64,000 nucleotides of DNA from an uncultured Caulobacterales bacterium (lineage in GTDB: Bacteria > Pseudomonadota > Alphaproteobacteria > Caulobacterales > Caulobacteraceae): assembly GCA_903862425.1 (NCBI GenBank), contig CAIOYC010000016.1, positions 1 to 64,000 on the forward strand, read 5' to 3'. The first letter of the stretch is position 1. Each line of letters starts with the position of its first letter. This document shows, piece by piece, positions 51,058 through 60,803 of the stretch. Position numbers and translations under genes: made by a program. The notes below the pieces were generated by a model that was not told the DNA's origin, did not search any database, and was given only the letters and a program-made list of their open reading frames with translations.

Positions 51058-51512
51058 TGACATATATTGGGCGAGACATGAATTTAGCCGCCACTGAAGG
51101 TTCGCATGGACGCCTGTCCGACCTGGGTAGTGGCCGCCCTACTATGGCTGATGTCCCGAAACCGCGGTTTTCGCGAACTGTTGGCGACCGGTGCAAGCGA
51201 ATGCCGCGCCCTGATCGATTCCATGATCCCGGCCGCGCTGGCCGCTCGCGGGCCTGTCGCCGTGTCTGAAATTGAAGCCATGAGGCCTGCCTAGGATAGC
51301 CGATCGAAGGGGGGCTATTAGTTTTCGAAGTGTTGAGCGGCCGACTGAAGGCGGCTATGGAGTTGCATGCATCAAGAGTTGGGCGTTCGCCCAACGCCAA
51401 CCTGCCCTCCCAGGCAAGGTGGAGGCCTCCTTCGAGGCGATGTGGCCGATTTTCGGCAACGAATTGGGTCGTTCCGCGCCCTTTCGTCAACGACGACAGG
51501 GAAGCGAATACG
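51058..51512. other. Interval without a firm gene
   Basis: A 62-codon frame at 51106-51294 (MDACPTWVVAALLWLMSRN, then FRELLATGASECRALIDSMI) is protein-like but has no known family and no clear ribosome site. Nothing else is supported. Confidence 0.4.
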
Positions 51513-51839
51513 ATGGCGCGAGACCTTACTGACATCCTGCCCGATGACGAGTTTGAAACGGCCTTTCCGGGGTGTGCGCTTACGCATGTCTTGACGATCG
51601 CTGGGCGCGATCAACTCGAAATCACCTTGGAAGCTTTACAGGCGATCCGCTCGAGCGGCGCCGATCTGGAGGCGCTCCACCTAGATAAACGAGGCGGGGT
51701 TTGGGAGCATCGCTTGAGGCTGACGGGACTGCGACCCCATCATGCGCGCCTACTCTGCAACCGGCTGGCCGCCTTGCCTGGGGTATTAAGGGCGAGTGTC
51801 GAACATCAGTTTTCTCGACCAATTCCTTCGCTCGCTTAG
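51513..51839 (+). CDS. ACT-like small protein
   Basis: 108 residues from ATG 51513 with AGGGAAG upstream. THVLTIAGRDQLEITLEALQ, HLDKRGGVWEHRLRLTGL and CNRLAALPGVLRASVEHQF follow the beta-alpha-beta-beta-alpha-beta pattern of ACT domains. A small-ligand sensing subunit is likely, perhaps for the E1-like enzyme that starts 42 bases later. The family is judged by pattern only. Confidence 0.6.
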   Translation: MARDLTDILPDDEFETAFPGCALTHVLTIAGRDQLEITLEALQAIRSSGADLEALHLDKRGGVWEHRLRLTGLRPHHARLLCNRLAALPGVLRASVEHQFSRPIPSLA

Positions 51840-51881
51840 ATGAACTGACCCTTTGCCGCCCTTGCCCACCTTTGGACGAAC

Positions 51882-54263
51882 ATGACCCTACTCCAGCCTC
51901 ATCGCCCCCTTCCCTCAGCCGCGAACGCTATGCGTCCCGACCCCGTCGCCCTGAAGGCGCTGGAACAGAAGGTGCTGTGGCTGTCCACCTGGGTGATCCA
52001 CAACGCCAACCACCTGCGGCCCTCGCGCGACGGGCTGAAAGTGGGCGGCCACCAGTCGTCCAGCGCCAGCGTCGTCAGCCTGATGACGGCGCTCTACTTT
52101 CATGCCCTGCGCCCGCAGGACCGCATCGCGGTGAAGCCGCACGCCTCGCCGGTGATGCACGCGATCCAGTACCTCCTCGGCAATGAGGACGTGCAGCAAC
52201 TGAAGCGCTTCCGGGCGCTGGGCGGCGCGCAGTCCTATCCCTCGCGCACCAAGGACAAGACCGAGGTGGACTTCTCCACGGGCTCGGTGGGCCTCGGCGT
52301 GGCCGCCACCCTCTTCGCCTCCATTGTCCAGGACTATGTGGCCGCCCACGGCCTGATCGGGCCGCAGAGCGAGGCGGGGCGGATGATCGCCCTGATGGGC
52401 GACGCCGAGCTGGACGAAGGCAATGTCTATGAGGCCCTGCTGGAGGGCTGGAAGCACGATGTTCGGAACCTGTGGTGGATCATCGACTACAACCGCCAGA
52501 GCCTGGACGGCGTGGTCAATGACGAGCTGTTCCACAAGATCGAGGGCTTCTTCAGAAATGTAGGTTGGAACGTCGTCACCCTGAAGTTCGGGCGCAAGCT
52601 GGAGGCGGCGCGCCATGGCCCGGCGGGCGAGGCGCTGCTGCACTGGATCGAGACCTGCCCCAACCAGCTCTATTCCGCCCTGACGTTCAAAGGCGGCCCG
52701 GCGTGGCGCTCGCGCCTCACCACCGACCTCGGCGGTACCCGAGGGCTGAAGACGCTGCTGGACAACCACGACGACGCCTCACTGTCCGACCTGCTGACCA
52801 ATCTCGGCGGCCACGACCTAGAGACCATTCTCGACGCCTTCGACGCGGCCAACGCCAGCGAGCAGCCTCACTGCTTCGTCGCCTACACCATCAAAGGCTA
52901 CGGCCTGCCGCTGCAGGGTCACAAGGATAACCATGCGGGGCTGATGAACCCGACCCAGCTGGCCGAATTCCAGCGTCTCTGCGCCGTGCCGGCCGGAGAG
53001 GAGTGGGCAAGGCTGTCGGGCCTGGCCGATCCCCAAGCGGTGGAGCGCATCATCCAGGCCGCGCCGATCCGTAGCCGTTCGAAGCTAGCGCCCCCCGCAA
53101 CGTTGCCGGTCGAGGCCCTGCCCACACCTGCCGGCGAGGCGCTGTCCACCCAGGAAGCGTTCGGCAAGAACCTGTTCGAGCTGGCGCGTGAGCGCAGCCC
53201 GCTGTCGGAGCGGATCGTCACCACCTCGCCGGACGTAACCGTCTCCACCAACCTGTCCGGCTGGGTGAACCGTCGCGGCGTGTTCCACTCCTCGGAGCGC
53301 GCCGACACTTTTCAGGACGAGAAGATCGCCAGCCCCCAGAAGTGGCGCATGGGCCCAGCGGGCCAGCACATCGAGCTCGGCATCGCGGAGAACAACCTCT
53401 TCCTCATGCTCGGCCAACTTGGTCTGGCGGACCAGTTCTGGGGCGAGCGGCTACTGCCGATCGGTACGGTCTATGATCCCTTCATCAACCGCGGCCTCGA
53501 TGCCCTGATCTATGCCTGTTACCAGGGCGCTCGGTTCATGATCGTGGCCACTCCGTCCGGGATCACGCTGGCGCCCGAAGGCGGCGCGCACCAGTCGATC
53601 AACACGCCCCTGATCGGCATGGCGCAGGACGGGCTGAGCTATTTCGAGCCCGCTTATGCCGATGAACTGGCCGAGATCATGCGCTGGTCCTTCGAGCACA
53701 TGCAGGCGGACGATGGCGGTTCGGTCTATCTGCGCCTGACCACCCGGAGCATCGAGCAGCTTCCCCGCGCACTCACACCCGAGCAGGCCAAGGGCGTGAT
53801 CGAGGGCGGCTATTGGCTGCGCAGGCCGAGCGCCAACACTGCGCTCTGCATCGCCTATGTGGGCGCCATCGCGCCGGAGGCGCATGTGGCGGTGCAGTCG
53901 CTGCTGGAGCGCAATCCGGGCATGGGCGTGATGGCCATCACCTCGCCGGATCGGCTCTACAGCGGTTGGAAGGCGGCGCAGGCAAGACGCGTCGCCGGCG
54001 AGGTTAGCGCCACCAGCCCCGTCGAGCACCTGATGGACGCCCTGCCCCGAGATGCGACCATCGTCTCCGTGCTCGACGGTCATCCCATGACGCTGAGCTG
54101 GCTCGGCGCGGTGCAGGGCAACCCAGTGCAGACGCTCGGTGTGGAGAAGTTCGGCCAGTCCGCCGACTTGCCGGACCTCTATCGACTCCACGGCATCGAC
54201 GCCGCCGCCATCGTCGCAGCCGCACGCGCAGCGCCCAGGATCAGGCCGCGCCGACCCATGTAA
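51882..54263 (+). CDS. Homodimeric E1 / transketolase-like enzyme (AceE-like)
   Basis: 793 residues. The ThDP motif runs from LMGDAELDEGNVYEA to WWIIDYNRQSLD, as in AceE-type pyruvate dehydrogenase E1, and the N-domain has GLKVGGHQSSSASVVSLMTA. The Pyr domain has HIELGIAENNLFLMLG and APEGGAHQSI. The true AceE is longer (about 885 residues), so this is the shorter group that may act on another 2-oxo acid or on a dehydrogenase complex with separate subunits. No E2 or E3 gene is near. Alternative start ATG 51930. Confidence 0.85.
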   Translation: MTLLQPHRPLPSAANAMRPDPVALKALEQKVLWLSTWVIHNANHLRPSRDGLKVGGHQSSSASVVSLMTALYFHALRPQDRIAVKPHASPVMHAIQYLLGNEDVQQLKRFRALGGAQSYPSRTKDKTEVDFSTGSVGLGVAATLFASIVQDYVAAHGLIGPQSEAGRMIALMGDAELDEGNVYEALLEGWKHDVRNLWWIIDYNRQSLDGVVNDELFHKIEGFFRNVGWNVVTLKFGRKLEAARHGPAGEALLHWIETCPNQLYSALTFKGGPAWRSRLTTDLGGTRGLKTLLDNHDDASLSDLLTNLGGHDLETILDAFDAANASEQPHCFVAYTIKGYGLPLQGHKDNHAGLMNPTQLAEFQRLCAVPAGEEWARLSGLADPQAVERIIQAAPIRSRSKLAPPATLPVEALPTPAGEALSTQEAFGKNLFELARERSPLSERIVTTSPDVTVSTNLSGWVNRRGVFHSSERADTFQDEKIASPQKWRMGPAGQHIELGIAENNLFLMLGQLGLADQFWGERLLPIGTVYDPFINRGLDALIYACYQGARFMIVATPSGITLAPEGGAHQSINTPLIGMAQDGLSYFEPAYADELAEIMRWSFEHMQADDGGSVYLRLTTRSIEQLPRALTPEQAKGVIEGGYWLRRPSANTALCIAYVGAIAPEAHVAVQSLLERNPGMGVMAITSPDRLYSGWKAAQARRVAGEVSATSPVEHLMDALPRDATIVSVLDGHPMTLSWLGAVQGNPVQTLGVEKFGQSADLPDLYRLHGIDAAAIVAAARAAPRIRPRRPM

Positions 54264-54979
54264 CTGGCCGAGCTCTGGCCGGGCACCCTCAATGTCGCAT
54301 CTCAACGAGCTGGCGCTAGAGGTCGTTGGGGTGGCCCCTCGGGACTACGCCTCAGCCGGCGTCTTACTTTCGGAGCCTCACCAAGAAGGCCTGCGCCTCC
54401 GTGCGAAGGGCGCCGAAACACGTCGTCCGCGCGGACGAAGACCGCCCGCAGTTGCGGATCAGGACCCAAAGATTCCCCGAGCAAAATTGCAAACGCCACA
54501 GCAGGTGTCGTTGATGGCTGAAAGAATATATCGATTAGGCGGTGAAGCTTTGCGATGCCGGCAGCCTTGGCCGTCGCTGCGGTGACAGATCGTGCGAAGC
54601 GACGCTGCGCCTCTCACGTCACCGAGGACGGCCTAGACATCGACCCAAATAGGCCGGGAAGCTCAATCAGTGACCTGGGGTGTGCAAAAAAGATGCGCGA
54701 AGGGCTCGACTGCTCATCCCCGCTCGAGGTGGAATCTTCGTCGCGAGTGCGTTTCAAGAGGCGCCAAACCAGCGCAATGAAAGACTTTTGAGCCACAGCA
54801 ACGGCAAAGAACCAAGCCTTGAAGACTTCAGATTGAGAGGCCGCAACGCCGCTGATCTCTGAGCCGCGGTCAAGGCCTAATGACCGCATTAGATTTGGAG
54901 ATTTGTCACATGTCGCCAAATCCGTTCGGCTCGCTTTCCAGCAGCCGGCCATTGTCCGGCAACGGCGGGGGGCCATCGC
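54264..54979. other. Interval without a firm gene
   Basis: Open frames on both strands here have no start signals or family motifs. The right end (from about 54880) should hold the promoter of the TonB receptor. GC content drops around 54760-54900. Confidence 0.5.
54892..54922. promoter_or_regulatory. Inverted repeat before the TonB receptor
   Basis: GATTTGG and CCAAATC, 7-base arms with a 17-base spacer, 58 bases before the receptor start. Possible operator, perhaps for the LysR at 62632; weak evidence. Confidence 0.3.
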
Positions 54980-57253
54980 ATGCGCAACATCGGCAACATT
55001 CCACGGGGGGTCCGGCAGAGCTCGGCGGGTAAGGTCGCGCTTCGCCTCTTAGGCGGTGTGGCCGTCTCAGCGATCACGAGCACCTTGGCATTGGCGCAGA
55101 CCTCGACACCTGTAGCCATCGCCACGCAAACCAATGATGTTGTCGTAACCGCCCAGAAGCGGTCAGAACGGCTGTTGAGCGTACCGGCCCCCGTCACCGC
55201 GATCACCGCCGCGGATCTGTTTCGGACCCAGGCCATCCGACTGGACGACCTGACCGCCAAGATTCCAGGGCTTACCCTGATCGCCGATCGCGAAGGTGAA
55301 ACCCAAATCATCATCCGCGGTATCACCACCGGAACGCCGGTCAACTCAACGGTCTCGACCTATATCGACGACGTACCGTTCGGCTCCTCCACCAACGCGG
55401 CTCTGGGCGGCTGGTTGAGCCCGGATCTTGACCCCAGTGACCTGCAGCGGATCGAAGTTCTCCGGGGCCCGCAGGGCACGCTTTATGGTGCAAGCTCGCT
55501 CGGCGGCCTGGTTAAGTACGTCACCGCAGCGCCGGACCTCAAAAACTACGCCGGCCGCATCGAGCTGGACGGCAGCACGATCGACCACGGAGGGAGTGGA
55601 TACGGCGTTCGCCTTATGGCCAACATCCCCGTGATCGCCGACACCTTGGCGGTTCGCGTCAGCGGATACGACCGGCGCGACCCCGGCTATATCGACAATC
55701 CGAACCTGGGTTTGAGCGACGTCAATCGCTCGCTGGTGAACGGTGGCCGCGTTTCGGCGCTCTGGACTCCCCTGCCGCGGCTCTCGGTGAACGTGAGCGC
55801 GGTCATCCAGGACCTCAAGAATTATGGATCATCGGACGAAGACGTCACCTTGAGCGGCAACAGCGTCGGGGCTCCCAGCACTAGTGAATTCAAGCAAATT
55901 CGCTACGTGGCTGAGCCCTTGGACGTACGCTACCGGCTCTACAGCGCCACATTGAACTATGATCTTCAGTGGGCCAACCTCGTATCGGTCACGAGCTACA
56001 GCACGGAACACGAGGTCGCGATCACCGACCAAACCGCTCAACTCGGCGCGGCGCTTGCCGGCGCCTTTGGGTTGTCGAACGTCGGGTTTGACGTCGGCTC
56101 CAATCTTCTGCTGCACAAAGCCACTCAAGAGATCCGACTGGAGTCTGCGCCCGGGAGCAAGCTTGAATGGCGCGTCGGCGGGTTCTTCACCCACGAGCAT
56201 AGCGATCGGGACGAACCCAGCACGGCCTTCTTCACCACCACCCACACGGTCATTCCGCTGCCGGGCCAGGTCTTCTTCGCGAACCTGAACTCCCGCTACA
56301 CCGAATATGCGGGCTTCGCGGATCTAACCTATCACTTCACGCCTCAATTCGATGTGGCCGGTGGCATTCGTTACAGCAAGAACAACCAGCACTTTGTCGA
56401 CATCTCGGGCGGCCTGGCGGCGGGGGGCACCAGCACCATCGCCCACACCTCTTCAGACGACTCGACGACCTTCTTGATCACCCCGCGCTATAAGCTCGAT
56501 GCCAACAATATGATCTATGCGCGCATCGCCTCCGGCTATCGCCCGGGCGGTCCGAACGCGACGACGCTTTCCCAGATCGCCGCCGGAGTGCCGACGGCCT
56601 ATCAGCCGGACACGCTGACCGATTACGATCTTGGCTATAAGGCGAACCTTCTGGATCATCGCCTGACCCTGGATCTATCGGCCTTCCATATTGACTGGCA
56701 CGACATCCAGATCACCACCATTTTCAACGGCATCTCCAGCTCGGGCAATGGCGGCACGGCCCGAAGCGACGGCTTTGAAGGCAGTGCGGTCTACACGCCG
56801 ATCCATGGCCTGACCCTGGCTGGGAACCTCACCTATACCGACGCCCGGCTCACCGAAAACGCGCCTGGCGTAAACGGCAAGAGCGGCGATCGACTACCCA
56901 ATGTGGCCAAATGGGCCGCCGGATTTAGCGCCGACTACGACTTCCCGATCAACGGCGACACCGCCGGGTTCGTCGGCGCCAGCGCTCACTATCTCGGCGA
57001 TCGGGTCGCACGCTTTGTTTCGGGCTCGCCGGCCACCTTCGTGCGGCCAAGCCTTCCGAGCTACACGACGGTGGATCTGCGGGCTGGGATTACCTTCAAG
57101 CGCTTCACCTTCGAGCTCTACGCCAAGAATGTGGGCGATGAGCGCGGCTTCAACAACGTGACCTCCAACGCCAATTCCGGATACCAGGCGCCGTTCTCAG
57201 CCTCGCTCATCACACCAAGGACCATCGGCATCTCCGTCAGCGCGAAGTATTGA
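54980..57253 (+). CDS. TonB-dependent receptor
   Basis: 757 residues. Signal segment (GGVAVSAITSTLALA, cleavage near AQT), TonB-box region NDVVVTAQKRSERLL, plug motifs IIIRGITTGTPVNST and VLRGPQGTLYGASSLGG, and a barrel ending GISVSAKY with terminal aromatic. No STN domain. It is followed at 7 bases by a secreted amidohydrolase and then a peptide transporter, so the ligand may be a peptide or amide. Confidence 0.93.
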   Translation: MRNIGNIPRGVRQSSAGKVALRLLGGVAVSAITSTLALAQTSTPVAIATQTNDVVVTAQKRSERLLSVPAPVTAITAADLFRTQAIRLDDLTAKIPGLTLIADREGETQIIIRGITTGTPVNSTVSTYIDDVPFGSSTNAALGGWLSPDLDPSDLQRIEVLRGPQGTLYGASSLGGLVKYVTAAPDLKNYAGRIELDGSTIDHGGSGYGVRLMANIPVIADTLAVRVSGYDRRDPGYIDNPNLGLSDVNRSLVNGGRVSALWTPLPRLSVNVSAVIQDLKNYGSSDEDVTLSGNSVGAPSTSEFKQIRYVAEPLDVRYRLYSATLNYDLQWANLVSVTSYSTEHEVAITDQTAQLGAALAGAFGLSNVGFDVGSNLLLHKATQEIRLESAPGSKLEWRVGGFFTHEHSDRDEPSTAFFTTTHTVIPLPGQVFFANLNSRYTEYAGFADLTYHFTPQFDVAGGIRYSKNNQHFVDISGGLAAGGTSTIAHTSSDDSTTFLITPRYKLDANNMIYARIASGYRPGGPNATTLSQIAAGVPTAYQPDTLTDYDLGYKANLLDHRLTLDLSAFHIDWHDIQITTIFNGISSSGNGGTARSDGFEGSAVYTPIHGLTLAGNLTYTDARLTENAPGVNGKSGDRLPNVAKWAAGFSADYDFPINGDTAGFVGASAHYLGDRVARFVSGSPATFVRPSLPSYTTVDLRAGITFKRFTFELYAKNVGDERGFNNVTSNANSGYQAPFSASLITPRTIGISVSAKY

Positions 57254-57260
57254 TGCCGTC

Positions 57261-58331
57261 ATGACCCAGCCTCTCAGAACCGCACTCGCCGCACTCGCCT
57301 TGAGCTTCGGCATGGGTTTAACAGGCTGGGCCAATGCGCACGCCGTCGTGATCAGCCACCCGCCGGTGGCTGATCACCATCTGCACATCTTCTCCGCCGA
57401 GGGCTCGCGGGTTTTGGACCTGATCTGCAAGGCGCTCGGCCCCAAAGGCTGTCCGCCGCAAAGATCGACTGCGCCTTCGACAGGTGCGGACGTTCTCATG
57501 GCTCTGGACAAGGCCGGTATCCGCGACGGCGTCCTTCTGTCGGGCGGTTACTTCTTCGGGTCGCCCGAAGTGGCCGACCAGCACCTTGATGTGGCCAAGG
57601 GCATGCGAGACGAGAACACCTTCATCGTCGGCGAAGCGAAGGCATCGTGTGGTCGCCTGTCCGCCTTTGTCAGCGTGCCGCCCCTCTCTCCGGACGCCGT
57701 AGCGGAGATCCATTATTGGGGCAAAAAGGGCGGCGCGACGGGGCTAAAGCTTCATCTTGGTAGCGCCAGATTCGACTTTCGAGATCCGGACCAGGTGGGA
57801 AAGCTGGCGGCCATCTTCAAAGCAGCGGGTGAAGAACACCTGGCGATCGTTATTCATATGCAAACGCGCTTGAAGGACTACGGCGCGGAAGACGCCAAGA
57901 TTTTCCTTCGCGACGTCTATCCGATGGCCCGCGGTTCAATCATCCAGGTCGCCCACGCCGCCGGAAGCGGGGGCGTGGATGACGGCGAGCTGGCGGCGCT
58001 CGGCGCTTTCGCCGAGGCGATCGCCGCCAATCCGCGGAGCACTAAGAACCTCTATTTCGATCTCGCCATGGTGCCGGACCTCTTCGCCAATGAGGGTAAG
58101 ATACCCGCCTCCCCTGCTCACGTGGCCGCGCTTGAGGACTTGATGCACAAGATCGGCCTGAAGCGCTTTCTGCTCGGGTCCGATTACGTGCTCGGCCTCG
58201 ATCTCAAGGCCTATTACGCCAATGAGCAATCATCGCTCGGCCTCAACGCAGCCGACTGGCGCACGCTGGCTTCCAATCTAGCGCCTTACATCCGTTCAAA
58301 GTCCGCCCGACACTGCACCGTCGCCCGTTAG
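57261..58331 (+). CDS. Secreted amidohydrolase-family metalloenzyme
   Basis: 356 residues with a signal peptide (LRTALAALALSFGMGLTG, cleavage after ANA). TIM-barrel metal motif VADHHLHIFSA (HxH) near the mature start, TGLKLHLGS with the central Lys/His, VIHMQT, QVAHAAGSGG and LGSDYVLGLD with the last Asp. This is the amidohydrolase 2 type (hydrolases and decarboxylases). It would act in the periplasm between the TonB receptor and the POT transporter. Confidence 0.85.
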   Translation: MTQPLRTALAALALSFGMGLTGWANAHAVVISHPPVADHHLHIFSAEGSRVLDLICKALGPKGCPPQRSTAPSTGADVLMALDKAGIRDGVLLSGGYFFGSPEVADQHLDVAKGMRDENTFIVGEAKASCGRLSAFVSVPPLSPDAVAEIHYWGKKGGATGLKLHLGSARFDFRDPDQVGKLAAIFKAAGEEHLAIVIHMQTRLKDYGAEDAKIFLRDVYPMARGSIIQVAHAAGSGGVDDGELAALGAFAEAIAANPRSTKNLYFDLAMVPDLFANEGKIPASPAHVAALEDLMHKIGLKRFLLGSDYVLGLDLKAYYANEQSSLGLNAADWRTLASNLAPYIRSKSARHCTVAR

Positions 58332-58338
58332 GAACACC

Positions 58339-59661
58339 GTGAGCTCATCGGACGCCGGGCACTCCTTGAAGGCGGCGGACTGGTTTGGTCAGCCCCGCGG
58401 CCTGACCATCCTTTTCCTCACCGACATGTGGGAGCAGTTCTCGTTCTACGGAATGCGAGCGCTCCTGGTCTATTACATGATCAAGCAGCTGCTGATCCCC
58501 CAACAGCAAGCTTCGCTGATCTATGGCCTCTACGCGGCCTGTGTCTTCCTCACCCCGCTCATCGGCGGCGCCATCGCGGACCGTTGGCTTGGCCGCAAGA
58601 CAGCCGTGGTGTTGGGCGGCCTGATCATGGCCTGCGGCCATTTCGTGATGGCGTTCGAGCCTCTGTTCTATCCCGCACTGATCATGATCGCCTCGGGCAA
58701 CGGCTTGTTCATGCCGTCCCTGCCCGGCCAGATCGATGGCCTCTATAGCCACGACGATCCACGCCGGCGCTCCGCCTATAATGTCTACTATGTCGGCATC
58801 AATCTGGGCGCGTTTCTTGCGCCCCTGGTGGCCGGCACCATTGGAGAGATCTACGGCTGGCATTGGGGCTTTGGCGTCGCCGGCATCGGCATGGTGATCG
58901 GCCTTTTGACCTATCTGGCCGGCGGCCGATATCTGCCAGTGGATGAGCGCACCGTCAGGCGCGCCAAGCCGGAACGCGACGTATCGACGGCCACGTCGGA
59001 GGGCTGGACCCGCAAGGCGGTGTTTGATCGCTTTGTCCTTCTCCTCAGCATCGCCGCCTGTGTCGTTGTGTTCAGGGGCGCTTATGAGCAGATTGGCAAC
59101 ACCGTCGCCCTCTGGCTTGACCAGGGCGTCGACCGCTCGGTCTCGGCGCGGTGGGCCGTGCCGCTAACCTGGTTCCAGGCCCTCAATCCGCTCGAGGTCT
59201 TTCTCTTCTCGCCGGTCCTGATCTCACTGTGGACCCGGCGGGCGGCGGTCAACAAAGAGCCCTCCTCCATCGTCAAGATGTGGACCGGCGCGATCCTCGT
59301 GGCCTGCTCCTACGGCCTCCTGGCGCTGGTGGCCTGGTGGTCGTCGGCGCATGGCGTACGCTCAAGGTGGCTTTGGCTGATGGTGTTCTTCGTGGTTATG
59401 ACCATCGGCGAACTTCACATCCTGCCGGTGGGACTGGGCCTGTTTGGCCGCCTGGCGCCGCACAGCTTTTCCGCCACCACCATCGCCACCTGGTATCTGG
59501 CCGGCTTCTTCGGCAATCTCCTGGCCGGCTGGCTCGGCGGTTTCTGGAGCGATATCGGCCACGGGCTCTTCTTCAGCCTGGTCGCCGCCTTGGCGCTCGG
59601 GGGCGGGCTTCTGCTGCTCACCCTCCGGCGCTGGGCCGGGCGAGTAGAGGCCCAGGCCTAG
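58339..59661 (+). CDS. POT/PTR family peptide:proton symporter
   Basis: 440 residues, GTG start 7 bases after the previous stop. Family motifs: EQFSFYGMRALLVYYM (helix 1), IGGAIADRWLGRKTAVVLGG (helix 2-3) and YNVYYVGINLGAFLAPL (helix 5). About twelve helices. It takes up di- or tripeptides. The stop overlaps the convergent aminotransferase stop by four bases, so there is no room for a terminator. Confidence 0.92.
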   Translation: MSSSDAGHSLKAADWFGQPRGLTILFLTDMWEQFSFYGMRALLVYYMIKQLLIPQQQASLIYGLYAACVFLTPLIGGAIADRWLGRKTAVVLGGLIMACGHFVMAFEPLFYPALIMIASGNGLFMPSLPGQIDGLYSHDDPRRRSAYNVYYVGINLGAFLAPLVAGTIGEIYGWHWGFGVAGIGMVIGLLTYLAGGRYLPVDERTVRRAKPERDVSTATSEGWTRKAVFDRFVLLLSIAACVVVFRGAYEQIGNTVALWLDQGVDRSVSARWAVPLTWFQALNPLEVFLFSPVLISLWTRRAAVNKEPSSIVKMWTGAILVACSYGLLALVAWWSSAHGVRSRWLWLMVFFVVMTIGELHILPVGLGLFGRLAPHSFSATTIATWYLAGFFGNLLAGWLGGFWSDIGHGLFFSLVAALALGGGLLLLTLRRWAGRVEAQA

Positions 59662-60803
59662 ACCGTAAGCCTCGGCGCAGCGGCTTCGAACCAGGGCTCC
59701 ATACGACCGATGGCGTCCTCGACCTCTCGGGTGGAGACCGCGAAGCTCATGCGCATGTAGCGTCGGCCCTCCACGGGGTCAAAATCGACGCCTGGCGCAG
59801 TCGCGACGCCGGTCGCGCGCAACAAGGCCTTGCAGAAGGTAAGGCTATCATCGGTGAGGTGGCCAATATCGGCGTAGAGGTAGAAGGCGCCGTCTGGGGG
59901 TGCGATGGCGCTCAAGCCCAGTCGCGGCAGGGCGTCCAGCAGCAGAGCCCGATTGCGTGCGTAAACGCGTAGATGACCGTCCAACTCCTCGCGGCTGTCG
60001 AGGGCTGCGAGGCCAGCGTGCTGACTGAGTGAAGGCGCCGTCAAAAAGAGATTGCCCACAAAGGCGCGAGCGCGGTGCAGGTGGGCTGGGGGCACAAGCA
60101 GCCAACCTAGCCTCCAACCCACCATGCTGAAGTATTTGGAAAAGCTGTTGACCACCAAGGCTTCGGGTTCGAACTCCAACATCGAGCGCGCCGGCGGCCC
60201 GTAGCTTAGGCCGTGATAGATCTCGTCGGAAATGATGCGGATATTGCGCGCCCGGCAAAGCTCGGCGATGGCCTTGAGCTCGGCCGGCTCGATAATTGTG
60301 CCGGTCGGATTGGCGGGGCTGGCGATGATCACGCCATCTGGCGCGGGATCGAGCGTAGCTAGCGCCGCAGCGGTCAATTGATAGCGGCTCTCGGTCCCGC
60401 AAGCGATCTCCACCGGGCTCATGTGCAAGGCCCGCAAGGTGTTGCGATAGGCGACATAACCAGGTCGCGCCAAGGCGACACGATCGCCAGGTGAAAAGCT
60501 GGAGCTCAGCGCCAGAACCAGCGCTGGCGAGGCGCCGCAGGTGAGAATGAACTGGTCCGGTTGGGCCTCGACTGCGTAGGTTTCGCGGTAATGCTGCGCC
60601 AGGCGCGCCTTGAGCTTGGGACTTTCCCAATAGCCCAGGCCATCGGTATCAAGCACATGATGGGCTGCGGCGATCGCCCCGCGAGGCGCTCCGGTGGAGG
60701 GCTGCCCAAACTCCATGTGGATGATCGAGCGCCCCTCCGCCTGCAACACATGCGCCAGGCGGCTGATGGAGATGGCGTGAAAGGGTTCTATCTCAGAAAT
60801 CAT
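59658..60803 (-). CDS. Class I/II PLP aminotransferase
   Basis: 381 residues. MEFGQPSTGAP start, SPANPTGTIIEPAEL with the conserved Asn, RIISDEIYHGLSYG with Asp and Tyr, and the PLP lysine in VVNSFSKYFSMVGWRLGWL. C-terminal Arg in RRYMRMSFAVS. Fold type I, aspartate-aminotransferase-like. Together with the serine hydrolase (ATGA overlap) it could process amino acids freed from the imported peptide. Confidence 0.92.
   Translation of the reverse strand: MISEIEPFHAISISRLAHVLQAEGRSIIHMEFGQPSTGAPRGAIAAAHHVLDTDGLGYWESPKLKARLAQHYRETYAVEAQPDQFILTCGASPALVLALSSSFSPGDRVALARPGYVAYRNTLRALHMSPVEIACGTESRYQLTAAALATLDPAPDGVIIASPANPTGTIIEPAELKAIAELCRARNIRIISDEIYHGLSYGPPARSMLEFEPEALVVNSFSKYFSMVGWRLGWLLVPPAHLHRARAFVGNLFLTAPSLSQHAGLAALDSREELDGHLRVYARNRALLLDALPRLGLSAIAPPDGAFYLYADIGHLTDDSLTFCKALLRATGVATAPGVDFDPVEGRRYMRMSFAVSTREVEDAIGRMEPWFEAAAPRLTV

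Noticed and set aside
54264-54979. Coding frames in the interval before the TonB receptor
   Set aside because: Frames on both strands overlap each other, lack family motifs and have no good starts.
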